Assembly (NCBI GenBank): GCA_963820055.1 | Contig: CAWFYJ010000005.1 | Coordinates: 1 to 64,000, forward strand | DNA length: 64,000 nt | DNA from: RHKX01 sp963820055 | Lineage (GTDB): Bacteria; Actinomycetota; Thermoleophilia; Solirubrobacterales; 70-9 | Direction of reading: 5' to 3' | Part shown: positions 8,064 to 15,923 of the stretch, piece by piece | Layout: every line of letters starts with the position of its first letter | How positions within the stretch are numbered: position 1 is the first letter of the stretch | The notes under the pieces: model-generated | The model's database searches: none | What the model was told of the DNA's origin: nothing | Seen by the model: only the letters and a program-made list of their open reading frames with translations | Made by a program: the position numbers and the translations under genes

Positions 8064-8858
8064 TCAGATCGTCGCGCGCGCCTCGAGGCGGTCCACCGAC
8101 TCCGGATCGTGGGAGGGGAGGTAGACCAGCGGATGCTCGGCACCGTGGGCGATGATGCGGTCGATCGTCTCCACTGTGACGGCCGGCTTCGGGCCGACGG
8201 CATCGTGGCGCCGGGAGCGCAGCTGCTCGAGGGTGTCGGTCGCGTCGCCGGCGAGCAGGATGTGGTTGCCGTCGTCGTCGATGCAGAGGATCGAGATGTG
8301 ACCGGGCGTGTGGCCTGGGGTGGCGACGGCGAGGACGCGGCCGTCGCCGGTCAGCCGCTTGCTCGCGGCGAACTTTCCGAACGGGCCGCCGTCGAGTTTG
8401 GTCGGCACGAACCGAACCTTGGCGGGGATCGGCTGACGCAGGACCTTGGAGAAGAAGCGCGGAACGAGCGAGCGCGAGTAGTCCAGCTCCTCGGCGTTGA
8501 CGAGCACCGGCGCGTTGCCGAGGTGGACGGCGCCGTCCATGTGGTCGCCGTGCATATGGGTGAGGACGACGGTGTCGATGTCGGAGGCCCCGAGGCCGAC
8601 GGTCGCCAAGGCGCCGGGAAGCTCCTGCTCCGGCGCGACGTCGAACTTGGCGAACGGGACGTCGTTGACCGAGTTGACCTCGCCGGTGTCGACGAGGATC
8701 CGGTCCCCGTCGTGTTCGATCACCCAGACGTGGATCGGCAGCGGATCGGAGAAGCCGTCGGGCAGGAAGAGATTGAGCTGGCGTCGCGGGCCGCTGCGGG
8801 CGAACAGGAACGAATCCTTGACCCGGACCGTCCCGGTGCTCAACGCGTGGATCTTCAC
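8064..8858 (-). CDS. MBL-fold metallo-hydrolase, AiiA/lactonase-like
   Basis: 264-aa metallo-beta-lactamase-fold enzyme. The dizinc ligands are all present: H101, H103, D105 and H106 in LTHMHGDHMDG, H187 in TPGHTPGHISI, D205 in LLAGDATD, and H250 in YLPSHDPES. The N-terminal VIEHDGDRILVDTGE strand and this spacing resemble the N-acyl-homoserine lactonase branch, which opens lactone rings, but related proteins hydrolyse other esters or lactones, so the substrate is open. The start is GTG with a -10 TAGGGT 6 nt upstream. A long hairpin terminator separates it from the secreted-protein gene upstream, so it is a separate transcript. Confidence 0.9.
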   Translation of the reverse strand: MKIHALSTGTVRVKDSFLFARSGPRRQLNLFLPDGFSDPLPIHVWVIEHDGDRILVDTGEVNSVNDVPFAKFDVAPEQELPGALATVGLGASDIDTVVLTHMHGDHMDGAVHLGNAPVLVNAEELDYSRSLVPRFFSKVLRQPIPAKVRFVPTKLDGGPFGKFAASKRLTGDGRVLAVATPGHTPGHISILCIDDDGNHILLAGDATDTLEQLRSRRHDAVGPKPAVTVETIDRIIAHGAEHPLVYLPSHDPESVDRLEARATI

Positions 8859-8864
8859 GCGACA

Positions 8865-8870
8865 ACCCTA
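8865..8870 (-). promoter_or_regulatory. -10 element TAGGGT of a leaderless promoter
   Basis: Minus-strand TAGGGT, 6 nt before the GTG start at 8858. Confidence 0.5.
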
Positions 8871-8910
8871 TGGGCATTTGCTCGTCCGGCCTCGGGCAGT
8901 CCCCGGAACG

Positions 8911-8943
8911 CACGACGCCGCCGGCTGCCGCGGCGGCGTCGTG
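8911..8943 (-). terminator. Long hairpin terminator
   Basis: CACGACGCCGCCG (8911-8923) pairs perfectly with CGGCGGCGTCGTG (8931-8943) around a 7-nt loop: 13 bp, almost all G-C. It lies 17 nt past the stop of the secreted-protein gene ending at 8961. Confidence 0.8.
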
Positions 8944-8960
8944 TCGCTCATCGGTCCGGG

Positions 8961-9413
8961 CTAGCGCCGGGGGATGACGAGGTCGGTCATGAAGGCGCCC
9001 TTGCAGACGATCTTCTTGCTTCCCTTCTGGATCACTTCCTTGCCGACCGTCGCCGTGTAGTCGTAGGCCTCGTCGGCCGTCGACAGGTAGCGGGTGAACC
9101 CGCCGCCGTCCGCCGCGGTGACCTCGAAGGCGTCCCAGCCGTAGTCCCAGCTGTTCTCATCGCCGGGAACCTGGCGGTAGATGTAGATGGTGCGGTTCTG
9201 GCAGGCCTTCTTTTCGGAGGTGACGCCGCCGAAGAGGAAGGCCTGGGGGACGCCGCTTCCCGACGGCTGGGCCTGCATCCAGATCGACGAGTCGACCTTC
9301 TGGGTCTGGGCCGAGGCGGCACCGGGGACGATTGCGGCGACGGCGACGACTGCGGCGACGAGCGCGAGGGCGGTGCGGAGGCGAGACGGGCGGACGGACG
9401 GGACGGTGTTCAT
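8961..9413 (-). CDS. Small secreted protein, unknown function
   Basis: 150 aa with a textbook signal peptide: basic N-terminus (RPSRLRT), hydrophobic core ALALVAAVVAVAAIVPGAASA and a cleavage site near residue 35. The mature part has two Cys (in KKACQNRT and KIVCKGAF) that could form one disulfide, and aromatic-rich strands (SWDYGWDAFEV, FTRYLSTADEAYDYTATV). No family recognised. Exported by Sec and probably extracellular. Ends at a strong terminator. Confidence 0.75.
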   Translation of the reverse strand: MNTVPSVRPSRLRTALALVAAVVAVAAIVPGAASAQTQKVDSSIWMQAQPSGSGVPQAFLFGGVTSEKKACQNRTIYIYRQVPGDENSWDYGWDAFEVTAADGGGFTRYLSTADEAYDYTATVGKEVIQKGSKKIVCKGAFMTDLVIPRR

Positions 9414-9653
9414 GGGAGTTCCTCTCGGGTCGGGGTGCGGCTGGCTGCCGTGGATTCAGGATCGGTCAGCGGGGGCGCCGCGCCCACCCGGCCGGGGGCG
9501 TGACCCCGCGACCCGCGGGTGTCGCTCGCTTCACCTCTCGGGTGGCCCAACCGCCGAGTCCCGAACCGGCTCGGGCGAAATCGTTTGCGCCGAGCCGGCG
9601 CGGGGGTGTAGCTTGGGCCGACGGCGATCAACGCAACTCGAGGAGAGGTAGCG

Positions 9654-10043
9654 ATGTCCGAAACGCTCAGTGGCGCTTGCCTGTGTGGCGGCGTGGAGTA
9701 CGAGGTCCGGGATCCCCAGGCGCTTGGCTACTGCCATTGCACGCGATGCCAGCGATGGACGGGCGAGAGCCTCGCCGGCGTCGTCGTCGCCAAGGAGAAT
9801 TTCCAGTTCACGAAAGGCGAGGAACTGGTCAAGACCTACGAGAGCGAGTTCGCGCCCCGGAACTTCTGCGGCAACTGCGGATCGAGCATCTACGACGACC
9901 TCGGCGAGAACTACTTCGTGGCCGCCGGCCTGATGCGCGACCTCGACCTGAAGCCCAGCTTCCACCTGCAGGTGGCGTTCAAGGCGCCGTGGCACGAGAT
10001 CGGCGACGACGTGCCGCAGTTCGCGGAGAACCCGCCGGCCTGA
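9654..10043 (+). CDS. GFA/CENP-V family zinc protein
   Basis: 129-aa protein of the glutathione-dependent formaldehyde-activating (GFA, Pfam PF04828-type) fold. Seven zinc cysteines are in place: C9 and C11 (GACLCGGVEYEV), C27, C29 and C32 (YCHCTRCQRWTG), and C72 and C75 (NFCGNCGSSIY). Most members are not true formaldehyde-activating enzymes and actinobacteria usually lack glutathione, so the activity here is unknown. A -10 TAGCTT at 9609 and AGGAGAGG before the ATG give it a normal leadered mRNA. It meets the TetR gene stop-to-stop with no gap. Confidence 0.9.
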   Translation: MSETLSGACLCGGVEYEVRDPQALGYCHCTRCQRWTGESLAGVVVAKENFQFTKGEELVKTYESEFAPRNFCGNCGSSIYDDLGENYFVAAGLMRDLDLKPSFHLQVAFKAPWHEIGDDVPQFAENPPA

Positions 10044-10613
10044 TCAGGCCGCGATAGCCACGGCGATCTGCCGCTCGAGCTCGCCGGCTACCCGGTCGAG
10101 CGGCTCGGCGGAGCGCCGGGCGCGGGAGAGGACGATCGCGCCCTCCATGGCGGCGACGACGAGCGTCGCCAGGGAGTCGGCGCGCTCGTCTTCGAGGCCG
10201 CGGTCATGGAGCGACCGGGACAGCTGTCGCTCCCACTCGGTGAAAGACGCCGCCGCCGCATCCCGGGCCCCGGGGTTCGCGTCGCCTTCGACGGATGCGG
10301 CGACCACCGGGCAGCCGGCCTGGAAATCGCTCTCGATCAGGACTGAGCGCCACGCCGCGCCGAAGCGCCGCAGGCCTGCGATCGGATCGTTCTCGTCGAG
10401 CGCTCGCGACAGACCCCCCGCGATGGACTCGCCGGCCCACCTGGTGGCCTCCTCGACGAGTTGCGACTTGCCGCCGGGAAAGTGGTGGTAGATCGACCCT
10501 CGCGGCGCGCCGCTCGCCTCGATGACGTCGGAGAACGCCGTCGCCTCGATGCCGTGCTCTCGGATCAGAAGGGCAGTCGTTTCGATCATCCGCTGTCGGG
10601 CCTCGGTCGCCAT
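10044..10613 (-). CDS. TetR/AcrR family repressor (LmrA/YxaF-like)
   Basis: 189 aa. The DNA-binding N-terminus RQRMIETTALLIREHGIEAT... then GAPRGSIYHHFPGGKSQL is a full TetR helix-turn-helix. The ligand domain contains SDFQAGCPVVAASVEGD, typical of the LmrA/YxaF branch. It is divergent from the molybdopterin oxidoreductase gene with a 41-nt gap that holds one perfect palindrome, so it very likely represses both genes until a small ligand binds. Its own -10 (CATAAT, minus strand of 10627-10622) is 8 nt from the ATG, which suggests a leaderless mRNA. Confidence 0.93.
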   Translation of the reverse strand: MATEARQRMIETTALLIREHGIEATAFSDVIEASGAPRGSIYHHFPGGKSQLVEEATRWAGESIAGGLSRALDENDPIAGLRRFGAAWRSVLIESDFQAGCPVVAASVEGDANPGARDAAAASFTEWERQLSRSLHDRGLEDERADSLATLVVAAMEGAIVLSRARRSAEPLDRVAGELERQIAVAIAA

Positions 10614-10623
10614 CGCAACGCAT

Positions 10624-10639
10624 TATGACGAGCGTCATA
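10624..10639. promoter_or_regulatory. Perfect palindrome, candidate TetR operator
   Basis: TATGACG-AG-CGTCATA, 7-bp arms with a 2-bp centre. It ends one base before TACGGT (10641-10646), the -10 of the oxidoreductase gene, and its left half overlaps the -10 of the TetR gene. Binding here would block both promoters. Confidence 0.75.
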
Positions 10640-10640
10640 G

Positions 10641-10646
10641 TACGGT
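10641..10646 (+). promoter_or_regulatory. -10 element TACGGT of a leaderless promoter
   Basis: TACGGT lies 8 nt before the ATG at 10655. This spacing decides the start: an earlier in-frame ATG at 10625 falls inside the operator and upstream of the -10. Confidence 0.55.
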
Positions 10647-10654
10647 GCGTTCCC

Positions 10655-12919
10655 ATGGTGATCGCCGACGCAGCACCGGACTGGAAGCCGACGGCCTGCG
10701 TCCTCTGCGCGTGCAACTGCGGCATCGAGGTCCAGGTCGCCGACGGCAACATCACTCGTGTAAAGGGCGACAAGGCGCACCCAGGGTCTCAGGGGTACGC
10801 GTGCGAGAAGGCCCAGAGGCTCGCGTTCTACCAGGGGAATCCGCGCATCCTTTCGCCGCTGCGGCGTCGTTCCGACGGCTCCTACGAGGAGGTCGACTGG
10901 GAGACCGCGATCCGCGAGGTGGCGGCCGGCCTGGCCCGCGTGCGCGACGAACACGGCGGCTCATCGATCTTCTATTACGGCGGTGGGGGCCAGGGCAACC
11001 ACCTCGGCGGCGCCCACTCGAGCGCCACCCGGTCGGCGCTCGGAATCCGCTACTCGTCGAACGCGCTGGCCCAGGAGAAGACCGGCGAGATCTGGATCGA
11101 CGCCCAGCTGTTCGGGTCGGTCACTCACACCGCCCCCGACTTCGAGAACGCCGAGGTCGCCGTCTTCGTCGGCAAGAACCCGTGGATGGCTCACGGTTTC
11201 CCGCGGGCGCGGCCGACGCTGAAGGCGATCGCCGCGGACCCCGAGAGATCCCTGATCGTGATCGACCCGCGGCGCAGCGAGACGGCGGCGATGGCGGACA
11301 TCCACCTGCGGGTGCGACCGGGCGGCGACGCCTTCCTGCTGGCCGCGATGCTCGCCGTCCTCGTTCAGGAGGACCTCGTCGACCACGCTTTCCTCGAGGA
11401 ACATGCCGAGAACTACGAGGCCGCGATTGAGGCCGTCCGCGACATCGACATGGCCGCCTACTGCAAGCGGGCCGACGTCGAGGAGGCGCTGGTCAGGGAC
11501 GCCGCCCGGCGGATCGGGACCGCGGCAAGCGTCTCGATCCTCGAGGACCTCGGCATCCAGCAGGCGCCCCACTCGACGATGAACTCCTACCTCGAGAAGC
11601 TGCTCTGGGCGCTGACCGGCAACTTCGCCCGGCCCGGATGCACGAACCTCCACACGCAGTTCTCCCCGAACGGGCTCGTCGGGCGGTCGCGCGAATCGAA
11701 GCGGCGGACGCCGGGGTCCGGCGAGCGCGTGATCGGCGGGATGTTCCCGGCGGCGGCCATTCCCGACGCCGTCCTCACCGACGATCCGGATCGCTTCCGG
11801 GCGGCGATCATCGAGAGCAGCAACCCGGTCCACAGCCTCCCCGACTCGCCGCGGATGCGCGAGGCGATGGCGGCGCTCGACTTCAGCGTGGTGATCGACA
11901 TCACGATGACCGAGACGGCGAGCTGTGCCGACTACGTGCTCCCGGCGCTCACGCAGTACGAGAAGTACGAGTGCACCTTCTTCAACCTCGAGTTCCCGCG
12001 CAACGTCTTCCACCTGCGCGCTCCGGTACTTCGCGGCCCCGACGGCCCGCTCGGCGAGCCGGAAATCCACACGCGCCTCGTCCGTGAGCTCGGCGCGCTC
12101 GCCGACGATGACCTCGCCGGGCTTCGCGAAGCGGCCGACGCCGGCCTCGACGCCTACGCGACCGCTTTCGCTGCCCGATTGGCCGAACGCCCGCACCTCG
12201 CGGGCCTCGCCGCCGTCGTCCTCTACGAGACGCTCGGCCCGGCGCTGCCCGAGGATGCGGCGCCGGCAGCGGCGCTGTGGGGTGCGGCGCAGATGTGCGC
12301 GGCGACGTTCCCCGATTCGATCCGGCGGGCGGGCATCGAGGGGGAGGGGCCGGCCCTCGGCAACGCGCTGTTCGAAGCCGCGCTCGCGGCACGCCGGGGT
12401 CTCGAGTTCAGCGTCGACGAGTACGAAGTCAACTGGGAATGGATCGCCCGGGGACGGTCCTCCGGCCGTCTCGATCTCGAGATTCCGGAGCTCCTCGAAG
12501 AGCTCGCGGCGCTCGAGTCCGAGAGCGACGAGCCCGACCGCGACTACCCGTTCGTCCTCTCAGCGGGCGAGCGACGCACGAACACGGCGATGACGCTGAT
12601 CCGCGATCCGGCGTGGCGCAAGCGCGACCCGCTCGGGGCTCTACGGCTGAGTCCCGCCGACGCCGTCGCGATCGGTGTCGCCGAAGGGTCCGAGGTGAGG
12701 GTCACCACCCGGCGCGGAACCTGCACGGCCGCGGTCGAGATCACCGACACGATGCGCCCCGGCCACGTTTCGCTACCAAACGGCTTCGGCCTCCAGCACG
12801 GGCCCGGCGGGCCCGTGACCGGCGTCGCCCCGAACGAGCTGACGAGCGCCGCCGTCCGTGACCCGATCGCCGGCACGCCGTTCCACAAGCACGTCCCGGC
12901 GCGGGTCGAGCCGGCCTGA
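10655..12919 (+). CDS. Molybdopterin-dependent oxidoreductase (DMSO reductase family, FdhG-like)
   Basis: 754 aa. The N-terminal Mo4Fe4S domain has cluster ligands C15, C18 and C22 (ACVLCACNCG) and C50 (GYACEKA). Next come the molybdopterin domains: YYGGGGQGNHLGGAHSSATR, VAVFVGKNPWMAHGFPRA, LIVIDPRRSETAAMADIHLRVRPGGDAFLLAAM, and a TETASCADYVLPALTQYEKYE segment. The C-terminal dinucleotide-binding domain is in RTNTAMTLIRDP through HVSLPNGFG. It carries out a two-electron redox reaction on an unknown substrate with a bis-MGD cofactor. No Tat signal is present, so it is cytoplasmic. No electron-transfer subunit or chaperone gene lies nearby, so partners are unknown. It is probably controlled by the divergent TetR protein. 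Confidence 0.9.
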   Translation: MVIADAAPDWKPTACVLCACNCGIEVQVADGNITRVKGDKAHPGSQGYACEKAQRLAFYQGNPRILSPLRRRSDGSYEEVDWETAIREVAAGLARVRDEHGGSSIFYYGGGGQGNHLGGAHSSATRSALGIRYSSNALAQEKTGEIWIDAQLFGSVTHTAPDFENAEVAVFVGKNPWMAHGFPRARPTLKAIAADPERSLIVIDPRRSETAAMADIHLRVRPGGDAFLLAAMLAVLVQEDLVDHAFLEEHAENYEAAIEAVRDIDMAAYCKRADVEEALVRDAARRIGTAASVSILEDLGIQQAPHSTMNSYLEKLLWALTGNFARPGCTNLHTQFSPNGLVGRSRESKRRTPGSGERVIGGMFPAAAIPDAVLTDDPDRFRAAIIESSNPVHSLPDSPRMREAMAALDFSVVIDITMTETASCADYVLPALTQYEKYECTFFNLEFPRNVFHLRAPVLRGPDGPLGEPEIHTRLVRELGALADDDLAGLREAADAGLDAYATAFAARLAERPHLAGLAAVVLYETLGPALPEDAAPAAALWGAAQMCAATFPDSIRRAGIEGEGPALGNALFEAALAARRGLEFSVDEYEVNWEWIARGRSSGRLDLEIPELLEELAALESESDEPDRDYPFVLSAGERRTNTAMTLIRDPAWRKRDPLGALRLSPADAVAIGVAEGSEVRVTTRRGTCTAAVEITDTMRPGHVSLPNGFGLQHGPGGPVTGVAPNELTSAAVRDPIAGTPFHKHVPARVEPA

Positions 12920-12935
12920 AGCCGCCGGCGCCCGC

Positions 12936-13805
12936 CTACGCGGCGAGGAGGTGGGCGAGGTCGATCTCGTCCCAGGTCTCGGAGATGAGACCGTCGTGGA
13001 TCCGGAAGATGGCGGTCGAGGTGAGCTCGATCGGCCGACCGGTCGGCTCAATGCCGGCGACGGCCCCGAGGTGGGTCCCCGACCAGCGCTGCTGGGCGCA
13101 GACGAGATCGCCCTCGGCGAGGATCAGGATCGTCTCGGTACGGAGGTCCGGGATCGCCTCGAGCAGCTCGGCCATCGCCGCCCGTTGCCCAGAGCGGCCG
13201 CGGGGTTCGCCGTTGTGGACGAAGCCCTCGGCGACGAGCCGGTCGACCGAATCGAGGTTGCGGCTGTTGATCACGTCGGCGTAGAAGCTGGTGGCGAGCG
13301 CCTTGTTCTTCTGGAGCATGCCGGGCCCCGGGGCGCGGGACGCGAGGTCAAGGGGGGAAAGACCGTTGGCGACCGAAGCTCCCCCCGAGTGGGCCCGCAG
13401 GCGGTCGTCCTCGCGGCGCCGGGCTTCCTCGACGATCCGCTGGACCGCGGGACGGTTGTGGAACTTCCGCTCGTAGGCGCGGATGTTCTTGATCGTCGCC
13501 AGATCGGCGGTGTCGAGGGCGGCGGCGATCTCTTCGATGGTGAAGTCGTCGTAGCCGTCGATCGGTTCGCTCTGGCGCAGGTAGTGGACCTTGTTGAGGA
13601 CTCGCGTCCGGCTCCGATGGGACCGCTCGTAGGTCTCGACCGCTTCGAGTTCCGTCTGCGTGCGGAGATGGAGGCCGTCGATCAGCTCGAGTTCGTCGGT
13701 GCGGTCGTAGCCGGGAAACGGCTCGCCGTCGGCGCCGGCGTTCGCGCCGTCGCCCGTGCTGCCGCCCCTGAGGCGGTGGATGGAATCGCTGATGCGTCTG
13801 AACAT
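12936..13805 (-). CDS. SnoaL-like/ester-cyclase-fold protein with extra N-terminal domain
   Basis: 289 aa. The start (MFRRISDSIHRLRGG) follows GGGAGAGG at good spacing. The C-terminal half (about 165-289) is a SnoaL-like NTF2-fold domain: NKALATSFYADVINSRNLDSVDRLVAEGFVHNG, then IPDLRTETILILAEGDLVCAQQRWSGTHLGAVAGIEPTGRPIELTSTAIFRIHDGLISETWDEID. The N-terminal half is a charged helical segment (ELIDGLHLRTQTELEAVETYERSHRSRTRVLNKVHYLRQSEPI...DFTIEEIAAALDTADLATIKNIRAYERKFHNRPAV) that I do not recognise; its 'TYERSHRSRTRVLNKVHYLR' hints at nucleic-acid or membrane contact, but that is a guess. Such cyclase-fold proteins include enzymes and stress proteins. Function unknown. Confidence 0.8.
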   Translation of the reverse strand: MFRRISDSIHRLRGGSTGDGANAGADGEPFPGYDRTDELELIDGLHLRTQTELEAVETYERSHRSRTRVLNKVHYLRQSEPIDGYDDFTIEEIAAALDTADLATIKNIRAYERKFHNRPAVQRIVEEARRREDDRLRAHSGGASVANGLSPLDLASRAPGPGMLQKNKALATSFYADVINSRNLDSVDRLVAEGFVHNGEPRGRSGQRAAMAELLEAIPDLRTETILILAEGDLVCAQQRWSGTHLGAVAGIEPTGRPIELTSTAIFRIHDGLISETWDEIDLAHLLAA

Positions 13806-13981
13806 GCCGAAGACCTCTCCCGTAAATCGCCCCCGACTTACCTCTCCCCTGAACCTAAGAGAGCCGACCGGCTCCGGCCTCCGCCGCCGGTACCGGTTTC
13901 GCTTCCGTAGTCGCCTACCCCCGTCCGGTGCGGCATCGCCGGGGTATCCTCGCCCGAGGCGCGTCAACCGGAGGTGAGCAG

Positions 13982-14635
13982 ATGAGGATCGGAGTACTCG
14001 GGACCGGGATGGTTGGGAGGACGATCGGCTCGAAGCTGGTCGCCCTGGGCCACGAGGTGCGCATGGGCTCACGAAGCGCCGGGAACGAATCGGCCGTCGA
14101 ATGGGCAGCCGAGGCGGGAAAGTCGGCGAGCGAGGGCAGCTTCGGCGATGCGGCCGGGTTCGGCGAGCTGCTCTTCAACTGCACCGCCGGTGGGGGATCG
14201 CTCGATGCGCTGGCGGCTGCCGGCGAGGCGAACCTCAAAGGCAAGGTTCTCGTCGACGTCGCGAACCCGCTCGACTTCTCCGCTGGAATGCCCCCGACGC
14301 TCTCGATCTGCAACGACGACAGCCTCGGCGAGCGGATCCAGGCGACGTTCCCGGAGCTCCGCGTCGTCAAGGCGCTCAACACGATGAACTGCTCGGTCAT
14401 GGTCGAGCCGGACCGCGTGCCCGGCGACCACGTCGTCTTCGTCTGCGGCGAGAACGCCGACGCGAAGGCGCAGGTCGGCCGCCTGCTCGACAGCTTCGGC
14501 TGGCCGGAGGACCGGATCGTCGACCTCGGCGGGATCGGGGCCGCGCGGGGCACCGAGATGTTCCTGCCGCTCTGGCTCTCGCTCTACGGCAAGCTCGGCT
14601 CCGGCGACTTCAACATCGCCGTCGAGCGCGCCTAG
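13982..14635 (+). CDS. NADPH:F420 oxidoreductase-like NAD(P)-binding protein
   Basis: 217 aa from an ATG with GGAGGTGAG upstream. The Rossmann start MRIGVLGTGMVGRTIGSKLVALGHEV with the GxGxxG turn, then MGSR at the end of strand 2, matches the NPD/F420-dependent NADP reductase group. The middle (KVLVDVANPLDFSAGMPPTLS) and end (RVVKALNTMNCSVMVEP, GDHVVFVCGENADAKAQV, FGWPEDRIVDLGGIGAARGTEM) also fit this family. True F420:NADP reductases move hydride between F420 and NADP, but many members lack this activity, so I leave the substrate open. A -10 TATCCT lies near 13944. The macro-domain gene follows 24 nt later, probably in the same transcript. Confidence 0.85.
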   Translation: MRIGVLGTGMVGRTIGSKLVALGHEVRMGSRSAGNESAVEWAAEAGKSASEGSFGDAAGFGELLFNCTAGGGSLDALAAAGEANLKGKVLVDVANPLDFSAGMPPTLSICNDDSLGERIQATFPELRVVKALNTMNCSVMVEPDRVPGDHVVFVCGENADAKAQVGRLLDSFGWPEDRIVDLGGIGAARGTEMFLPLWLSLYGKLGSGDFNIAVERA

Positions 14636-14659
14636 AAGAGCGTCGGCTTCGCCCAGCGC

Positions 14660-15178
14660 GTGACGATGATCGAAGTCGTCCAAGGAGACATCACCCGCCA
14701 GGACGTTGACGTGATCGTCAACGCCGCCAACTCCGAACTCGCTCACGGCGGCGGCGTCGCGGCGGCCATCGCGCTCGGTGGCGGCCCCGACCTGCGCCGG
14801 GAGTCGGAGGAGCACCCGTACGTCCCGGTCGGCGAGGCCGGCGTGACGACGGCCGGAGCCCTGCCGGCGCGCTGGGTCGTCCACGCCGTCGGGCCCGTGT
14901 GGACGGGCGGGGAGGAGGGGGAGGCCGAACTGCTCGAGGGCGCCTATCGGTCGGCTCTCGGGATGGCGATCGACCTCGACGCCCGCTCGATCGCTTTCCC
15001 GTCGATCTCGACCGGGATCTTCGGCTATCCGATCGAGGAGGCCGCGGCGATCGCAATCGCCGCGCTGAAGGCGGGGGCGGAGGAGCCGACCGCCCCGGAG
15101 CTGATCCGGATCTGCCTCTTCAGCGACGCCGACCTCGCGGTTTACGAAGAGGCGCTTGCGGCGGCCGGCGGTCCCTGA
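14660..15178 (+). CDS. Macro-domain protein (ADP-ribose/O-acetyl-ADP-ribose hydrolase-like)
   Basis: 172 aa. The macro domain fills the protein: VVQGDITRQDVDVIVNAANSELAHGGGVAAAIALGGGPDL (ADP-ribose pocket with the catalytic-loop NAANSxLxHGGGVAxAI), VGEAGVTTAGALPARWVVHAVGP, and the second loop IAFPSISTGIFGYPIEEAA. These match YmdB/MacroD-type enzymes that remove ADP-ribose from proteins or deacetylate O-acetyl-ADP-ribose. Both GTG 14660 and ATG 14666 are possible starts. It ends one base from the facing esterase gene and is probably co-transcribed with the upstream reductase. Confidence 0.92.
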   Translation: MTMIEVVQGDITRQDVDVIVNAANSELAHGGGVAAAIALGGGPDLRRESEEHPYVPVGEAGVTTAGALPARWVVHAVGPVWTGGEEGEAELLEGAYRSALGMAIDLDARSIAFPSISTGIFGYPIEEAAAIAIAALKAGAEEPTAPELIRICLFSDADLAVYEEALAAAGGP

Positions 15179-15179
15179 G

Positions 15180-15818
15180 TCAGGCCAGCAGCTGCGCGAG
15201 CCACTCCCGGGCCGGCGGCACGTGAGCCGGGTCGATCTGGTGCCCCGCCTCGGACTCGTGGTAGTCGACGTCGATCCCGCCCGCTTCGAGGATGTCCCGG
15301 GCCCGTCGAGCGAAACCGATTTCCATGACGTCGTCGTTGCGCCCGTGGGCGACGAAGGCGCGAAGCGCCGTCCGATCGGCGAGCGACGGCTCCCAGCCCT
15401 CCACGGTGGGCACGAAGCCGCTGAAGGCGAGGATCCCGGCCGGCGCCGGGCGACCGCCGTCGAGACCGAACGCGTAGCTCATCACCGTGCCCATCGAGAA
15501 GCCGCCGAGCACGGTCCGCTCAGGCCCGACGCCGATCCGCTCCCATGCCCGGTCGTGGAAATCGGCGAGGGCGGCGTGGGCCGCCCAGTAGGACTCCGGG
15601 TCCGGGTAGCCGACCCGCGGGACCGAGTACCAGTGGCGCCCGGGCCAGCCCGGGATCCGCAAGGGGCCCCCGGGCGTGAGGACGTGGAGTCTGCGTTCGG
15701 GGTCGAGGGCGTCGGCGAGGCCGACGAGGTCGTGCTCGTCGGCGCCCCGGCCGTGATGGAGGATCAGCAGACCCTCCGGATCGCCGCTTGAGGGACGTTC
15801 GTCGAAGTCGAGGCTCAC
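15180..15818 (-). CDS. Phospholipase/carboxylesterase-family alpha/beta hydrolase
   Basis: 212 aa. The catalytic triad is visible: S108 in LGGFSMGTVMSYA, D162/D163 in VAHGRNDDVMEIGFA, and H193 in ESEAGHQID. The oxyanion start LLILHHGRGADEHDLVGLADAL and PGWPGRHWYSVPRVG are typical of the small carboxylesterase/lysophospholipase group (PF02230). The GTG start is supported by a -10 TATCGT only 7 nt upstream; the frame is open further upstream, but that part overlaps the next gene and has no homologous look. No signal peptide, so cytoplasmic. Substrate unknown. Confidence 0.88.
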   Translation of the reverse strand: MSLDFDERPSSGDPEGLLILHHGRGADEHDLVGLADALDPERRLHVLTPGGPLRIPGWPGRHWYSVPRVGYPDPESYWAAHAALADFHDRAWERIGVGPERTVLGGFSMGTVMSYAFGLDGGRPAPAGILAFSGFVPTVEGWEPSLADRTALRAFVAHGRNDDVMEIGFARRARDILEAGGIDVDYHESEAGHQIDPAHVPPAREWLAQLLA

Positions 15819-15825
15819 GCCCGGG

Positions 15826-15831
15826 ACGATA
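15826..15831 (-). promoter_or_regulatory. -10 element TATCGT of a leaderless promoter
   Basis: Minus-strand TATCGT, 7 nt from the GTG at 15818; this picks that start over longer alternatives. Confidence 0.5.
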
Positions 15832-15923
15832 GTCGGCCGCGGGCGCGTCGATGCGTCGTCATTGCTTACCGGCACCCATCCCGGGTAGTCCCCAGGTGAA
15901 CGGAAAACGAGGAAAGGAACGAG

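Noticed and set aside
10625..10654. Upstream ATG of the molybdopterin oxidoreductase
   Set aside because: Falls in the TetR palindrome and before the -10 element; the extra residues do not match the family.
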